Shown here: positions 60,815-64,000 of the stretch, piece after piece | Position numbering within the stretch: the first letter of the stretch is position 1 | How the letters are laid out: every line of letters starts with the position of its first letter | NCBI GenBank assembly: GCA_016219275.1 | Contig: JACRBM010000094.1 | Coordinates: forward strand, 38,587 to 102,586 | Origin: Chloroflexota bacterium | GTDB lineage: Bacteria; Chloroflexota; Anaerolineae; UBA4142 | Reading direction: 5' to 3' | DNA length: 64,000 bases | Notes under the pieces: generated by a model | Told to the model about the DNA's origin: nothing | Databases searched by the model: none | The model's input: the letters and a program-made list of their open reading frames with translations, nothing else | Position numbers and translations under genes: made by a program

Positions 60815-61543
60815 ATGGGCACGATGAACGCGAACGACGCGACCCGCGAACTACTTGCGCGCGGCAAGATCGAACTCGACGGCTTGGTGCCGTGGGGTTC
60901 CAACTATACGTTTCTCGCGACGATTCACGCGGGGGCGCGCGAACTCAACGTGATCTACAAACCATGCAATGGCGAACGCCCACTCTGGGATTTTCCGACC
61001 GGCTCGTTGGCGAATCGCGAGTACGCCGCGTATCTGGTCAGCCAGGCGCTTGGCTGGCCCAATGTGCCGCCGACCGTTTTGCGTGATGGACCGCACGGGT
61101 TCGGGATGGTGCAGATGTTCATCCCGTTTGTGGACGGTCAACAATTTTTCACTTTGCGGCAAGCGCATCGCGAGGAAATGAAACGCATCGCCGCGTTCGA
61201 CGCGATTGTGAACAACACTGACCGCAAAGGTGGTCACGTGTTGCTTGGCGAAGATGACAAGATTTGGTGTATTGATCACGGTGTCACGTTTCACGAATAT
61301 CCCAAACTCCGTACAGTGATCTGGGATTTCGTGGATCAACCGGTGCCGGCAGCCGCGCTCGACGATCTACGCACGTTGCTCTCGCGTCTCGCGCGCGGCG
61401 AGCCATTGACGAATGCGTTAAGCGAATTGCTTTCCAATCGCGAAATGCGCGCGTTGCGTCAACGCATTACTGAGTTGATCGAAAAGGGTATCTATCCTCA
61501 ACCGCCCGAAGATTGGCCCGCCGTACCATGGCCGCCGGTTTAG
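60815..61543 (+). CDS. SCO1664-family protein (PI3/4-kinase-like fold)
   Basis: About 242 residues: V-I-Y-K-P-C-N-G-E near 45, L-W-D-F-P-T near 57, L-A-N-R-E-Y-A-A near 66, D-A-I-V-N-N-T-D-R-K-G-G-H near 130 and I-W-C-I-D-H-G-V-T near 150. The K-P, N-x-D-R and I-D-H-G motifs are those of PI3/4-kinase-like folds. It is always found with DUF3090 and the phosphatase in actinobacteria. Start is uncertain (ATG 60815 or 60824). Confidence 0.8.
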   Translation: MGTMNANDATRELLARGKIELDGLVPWGSNYTFLATIHAGARELNVIYKPCNGERPLWDFPTGSLANREYAAYLVSQALGWPNVPPTVLRDGPHGFGMVQMFIPFVDGQQFFTLRQAHREEMKRIAAFDAIVNNTDRKGGHVLLGEDDKIWCIDHGVTFHEYPKLRTVIWDFVDQPVPAAALDDLRTLLSRLARGEPLTNALSELLSNREMRALRQRITELIEKGIYPQPPEDWPAVPWPPV

Positions 61544-61560
61544 AAATCGGGAATTAGAAC

Positions 61561-62367
61561 ATGACAACCAACCTTGTTGCCAACGTCGAACGTTTTAATG
61601 GTTTCGCCGATACGTACGACAAATATCGTCCACAACCGCCCGCGATCCTGCTCGATATTCTGACACAGCTCGCACAGGTCGAACGACCGCGCCTAGTCGT
61701 GGATTTGGGGAGCGGTACCGGGCTTTCGACGCGCGTGTGGGTTGATCGCGCGGAGCAGATAATCGGCGTCGAGCCGAGCGACGATATGCGTCGCCAATCT
61801 AAAGCGCGCGCGACGGGATTGGCAAACGTACGTTTTCAGCGCGGTTATTCGCACGAGACCGGTTTGCCGGACGCGTGCGCGGAGATTGCGACCGCGTCGC
61901 AATCCCTCCACTGGATGGATCCGCCGACGACATTCACAGAAATCGCACGCATTCTGCGACCGGGCGGTGTGTTCGCCGCGTACGATGCCGATTGGCCCCC
62001 CACGTTGAATTGGAAGGCGGAAAAATTGTACGACGAGTTTGACACGCGCGCGGAAGAAATCGGCGCGGCACGCGGATTTTATCGCGGCGTCAAGCAGTGG
62101 AATAAATCGGAGCATCTCGCTCGGATGCAAGCTAGTGACAAGTTTCGATTCGTCAAAGAACTGGTCGTGCATCACATCGAGCTGGGGAATGCCGAGCGAC
62201 TGGTCGGACTCGCGTTGAGTCAGGGCGGAGTGGCGACCTTGCTCAAGCGCGGGATGACGGAAGCGGAAATCGGCGTGCCGGAATTTCGTGCGCGTGCACA
62301 AGAATTATTGGGCGATGCGCCATCGCCGTGGTATTTCAGTTATCGCGTGCGCGTGGGCATCATTTGA
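61561..62367 (+). CDS. Class I SAM-dependent methyltransferase
   Basis: 268 residues. Motif I V-V-D-L-G-S-G-T-G near 46, V-E-P-S near 70, S-Q-S-L-H-W-M-D near 112 and L-R-P-G-G near 132 are those of UbiE/Tam-like methyltransferases. Substrate unknown. The stop codon overlaps the promoter of the tRNA-Glu gene. Confidence 0.8.
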   Translation: MTTNLVANVERFNGFADTYDKYRPQPPAILLDILTQLAQVERPRLVVDLGSGTGLSTRVWVDRAEQIIGVEPSDDMRRQSKARATGLANVRFQRGYSHETGLPDACAEIATASQSLHWMDPPTTFTEIARILRPGGVFAAYDADWPPTLNWKAEKLYDEFDTRAEEIGAARGFYRGVKQWNKSEHLARMQASDKFRFVKELVVHHIELGNAERLVGLALSQGGVATLLKRGMTEAEIGVPEFRARAQELLGDAPSPWYFSYRVRVGII

Positions 62368-62391
62368 CAAATCATACGCAATGCGTAAAAT
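62364..62391 (+). promoter_or_regulatory. Promoter of tRNA-Glu
   Basis: TTGACA (62364-62369) and TAAAAT (62386-62391), 16-base spacing, 16 bases before the tRNA. The -35 overlaps the methyltransferase stop. Confidence 0.8.
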
Positions 62392-62407
62392 GCGTTTCGC
62401 AATCAAT

Positions 62408-62480
62408 GCCCCCATCGTCTAGGGGACTAGGACGTGGCCCTTTCAAGGCCAAGACTGGAGTTCGAATCTCCATGGGGGCA
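62408..62480 (+). tRNA. tRNA-Glu (anticodon UUC)
   Basis: 73-nt cloverleaf: acceptor GCCCCCA/TGGGGGC, anticodon stem TGGCC/GGCCA with loop CTTTCAA (anticodon TTC), T arm TGGAG/CTCCA with loop TTCGAAT. CCA not encoded. A terminator follows. Restriction-gene debris begins about 170 bases later. Confidence 0.95.
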
Positions 62481-62485
62481 CTACA

Positions 62486-62519
62486 AACTGACTTGAGGAA
62501 TCGAGTCAGTTTTTGTTTT
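62486..62519 (+). terminator. Terminator after tRNA-Glu
   Basis: AACTGACT (62486-62493) pairs with AGTCAGTT (62504-62511), followed by TTTGTTTT. Confidence 0.8.
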
Positions 62520-62638
62520 ATCGCGTCGCGGAGTATAATTCAAACACAGACACGAATTTGTCTGCGCTTGATGCAAGCCATACGGTGCGTGAACCACCGG
62601 CGGCGATGTTGGGTGCGTGTGCTCGCCCGCTCTGGTCA

Positions 62639-62957
62639 TATACCAGGGCGAGCGTTTGTATTCCCAAGTTGATACAATTACAGGAATTTGCAATGCCTTC
62701 TCGCCCACCTATTTAGCAGATGGGAACACGAGCGGAAAGTGGATGTGCTCCGCAAAGTCGTCGGTGATTTCAGTGGCTGAGACAAGTACGCGGTCAAGTA
62801 CGACAAGGCATTTGACAAGTTGCTGAAGGGATTGCAGGCAGGATAATTATCGCGTTCGTCGTCCAGCAGTATGAACGTCTGCGCGCAACAACGGGAAGCG
62901 GAACGGCAGGCGGAGCATTTGTTTCAGACGCTGTTGCACAGGGTGTTTGCGACCTAA
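62639..62957 (+). pseudogene. Degraded restriction-type gene ending in an HsdS-like tail
   Basis: Coding-like stretches change frame: Y-Q-G-E-R-L-Y-S-Q-V-D-T near 62639, then R-W-E-H-E-R-K-V-D-V-L-R with an in-frame TGA at 62778-62780, D-K-Y-A-V-K-Y-D-K-A-F-D-K-L-L, then V-V-Q-Q-Y-E-R-L-R-A. The last part (62879-62957) is a copy of the HsdS-like tail with a 2-base deletion. No intact start. The larger family is not recognised. Confidence 0.6.
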
Positions 62958-63190
62958 CCCCCGTCCCCTTCCCTGGAAGGGAAGGGGAGAGTTACTCCCT
63001 CTCCTAAAAGGAGAGGGTCGGGGAGGTCGGTCTGCGCGCACAACAACGGGAAGCGGAACGGCAGGCGGAGCATTTGTTTCAAACGCTGTTGCACAGGGTG
63101 TTTGCGACCTAACCCCCGTCCCCTTCCCTTCGAGGGAAGGGGTGACGTACGCTCCCTCTCCTTTAAGGAGAGGGTAGGGGAGAGGTAGAT
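62958..63190. repeat. GC-rich palindromic repeats and HsdS-tail copy B
   Basis: CCCCTTCCCTGGAAGGGAAGGGG and CTCCTAAAAGGAGAGGG palindromes flank tail copy B (63032-63112), which codes L-R-A-Q-Q-R-E-A-E-R-Q then H-L-F-Q-T-L-L-H-R-V-F-A-T-stop. The next palindrome leads directly into the DUF559 gene. Confidence 0.8.
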
Positions 63191-63571
63191 ATGCCAATCA
63201 AAGGAATCGTCACCAACCAGATAATCGGCGAGACGATGTACGATACCGCACGACGACTTCGCCGCGAAATGACAGATGCAGAAAAAATCCTGTGGCAAAA
63301 TCTGCGCGCCAATCGTTTGAACGGTTTTCATTTTCGCCGCCAACAAATCGTCGGCAAGTACATCGTGGATTTTTATTGTCACGCGGCAAGTCTCGTTGTT
63401 GAAGTAGATGGCAAAATTCACGCGCAACAAATTGAGCGTGATGCGGAACGCGAAAGCGAATTAAAAGCGCGTGGGTTATTCATATTGCGTTTCAAGAATG
63501 AGGAAATCGAGTACAACTTACGGAATGTGCTTGAGCAAATCACTGAAACTTGTCGCACGAGGATAACCTAA
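63191..63571 (+). CDS. DUF559 endonuclease-like protein (Vsr-type fold)
   Basis: 126 residues with A-R-R-L-R-R-E-M-T-D-A-E near 19-30, G-F-H-F-R-R-Q-Q near 45, Y-I-V-D-F-Y-C near 57 (Asp) and L-V-V-E-V-D-G near 68 (Glu, Asp), then R-D-A-E-R near 83. These match the DUF559/Vsr-like nuclease core. It is embedded between repeat units with no other intact gene; an RBS is weak (GAGAGGTAG). Likely a recently moved cargo gene. Confidence 0.8.
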   Translation: MPIKGIVTNQIIGETMYDTARRLRREMTDAEKILWQNLRANRLNGFHFRRQQIVGKYIVDFYCHAASLVVEVDGKIHAQQIERDAERESELKARGLFILRFKNEEIEYNLRNVLEQITETCRTRIT

Positions 63572-64000
63572 CCCCCAGCCCCTTCCCTGGAAGGGAATGG
63601 GTGACGTACGCTCCCTCTCCTTTTAGGAGAGGGTAGGGGAGAGGTCGTTCTCCCTCTCCTTTAAGGAGAGGGTTGGGGAGAGGTCGGTCTGCGCGCGCAA
63701 CAACGGGAAGCGGAACGGCAGGCGGAGCATTTGTTTCAAACGTTGTTGCACAGGGCGTTTGCGACCTAACCCCCGTCCCCTTCCCTTCGAGGGAAGGGGT
63801 GACGTACGCTCCCTCTCCTTTAAGGAGAGGGTTGGGGAGAGGTCGGTCTCCCTCTCCTTTTAGGGGAGGGTTGGGGAGAGGTCGGTCTGCGCGCGCAACA
63901 ACGGGAAGCGGAACGGCAGGCGGAGCATTTGTTTCAAACGCTGTTGCACAGGGTGTTTGCGACCTAACCCCCGTCCCCTTCCCTTCGAGGGAAGGGGAGA
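63572..64000. repeat. Array of HsdS-tail copies C and D alternating with palindromes, continuing past the window
   Basis: Tail copies at 63689-63769 and 63887-63967 (81 bases each, open to a stop) alternate with one to three CTCCCTCTCCTTTAAGGAGAGGG palindromes. There is no start codon or promoter. The window ends within the next palindrome. Confidence 0.85.

Noticed and set aside
62720..62860. In-frame TGA (62778) as a selenocysteine codon, given the tRNA-Sec
   Set aside because: The surrounding region has frame changes on both sides and no intact start, so it is a degraded gene, and no selenoprotein motif surrounds the TGA.
62958..64000. Regular array that could be taken for a CRISPR
   Set aside because: Units differ in length and type, palindromes are grouped irregularly, and the spaced elements are coding gene tails that are themselves repeated, not unique spacers. 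No cas genes are present.

Overview
The window is about 64 kb of GC-rich bacterial chromosome. The gene content fits a member of the Chloroflexota, Anaerolineae-like and probably assembled from a metagenome. This rests on a TIGR03663/Agl23-type membrane protein with NHL repeats, threonine/proline-rich lipoproteins, two PEP-synthase-like proteins, a System I cytochrome c maturation cluster and L-rhamnose/sugar catabolism. The assignment is inferred from gene families only; no rRNA or marker gene proves it. Coding density is high and transcripts run both ways.

Layout: 1-3.9 kb holds cell-envelope glycosylation genes (5'-cut Agl23-like/NHL protein, AglD-like flippase). 3.9-10.7 kb holds housekeeping genes (exonuclease, metallophosphoesterase, TrmI, PEP-synthase N-domain) and a DUF433/DUF5615 toxin-antitoxin pair. 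A selenocysteine tRNA lies at 10.8 kb. 11.0-20.6 kb is a LacI-controlled sugar operon: YhcH, URO-D-like protein, ABC binding protein with two permeases, RraA-like aldolase, a mutarotase-like protein and a fucose-isomerase-like enzyme. 21.2-25.2 kb is a ccm cluster (ccmE with Cys in place of the haem His, ccmF, a zinc-ribbon CcmI-like protein, ccmC, and a ccmD of 41 codons). 25.6-30.4 kb is a deoxy-sugar module: class II aldolase and aldehyde:ferredoxin oxidoreductase, diverging from a DeoR regulator and L-rhamnose isomerase.

30.4-37.4 kb is a defence locus: a type I restriction-modification operon hsdR-hsdS-[SIR2]-hsdM, with a stand-alone SIR2-like NADase-type gene between hsdS and hsdM. 37.4-48.5 kb holds UbiA-type prenyltransferase, TlyA, UppS, an ABC exporter, a HIT-Nudix fusion, a membrane-EEP fusion, an AbiEii-type toxin-antitoxin pair and a MoxR/CoxE pair. 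48.6-62.4 kb holds lipoproteins, an aminotransferase, a full PEP-synthase-like protein, DUF4058, a helical-repeat protein, a Nudix CoA pyrophosphatase, a histidine phosphatase-DUF3090 fusion followed by an SCO1664-type kinase-like gene, and a methyltransferase. A tRNA-Glu at 62.4 kb is followed by restriction-gene debris, a DUF559 nuclease and a repeat array that runs off the window.

The most unusual genome-scale signal is a set of short palindromic or tandem repeat families. They sit between genes, nest inside one another, and interrupt coding regions in frame (PEP-synthase-like gene three times; hsdR, hsdS and the ABC exporter once each). The second is the SIR2 gene inside the type I restriction operon.
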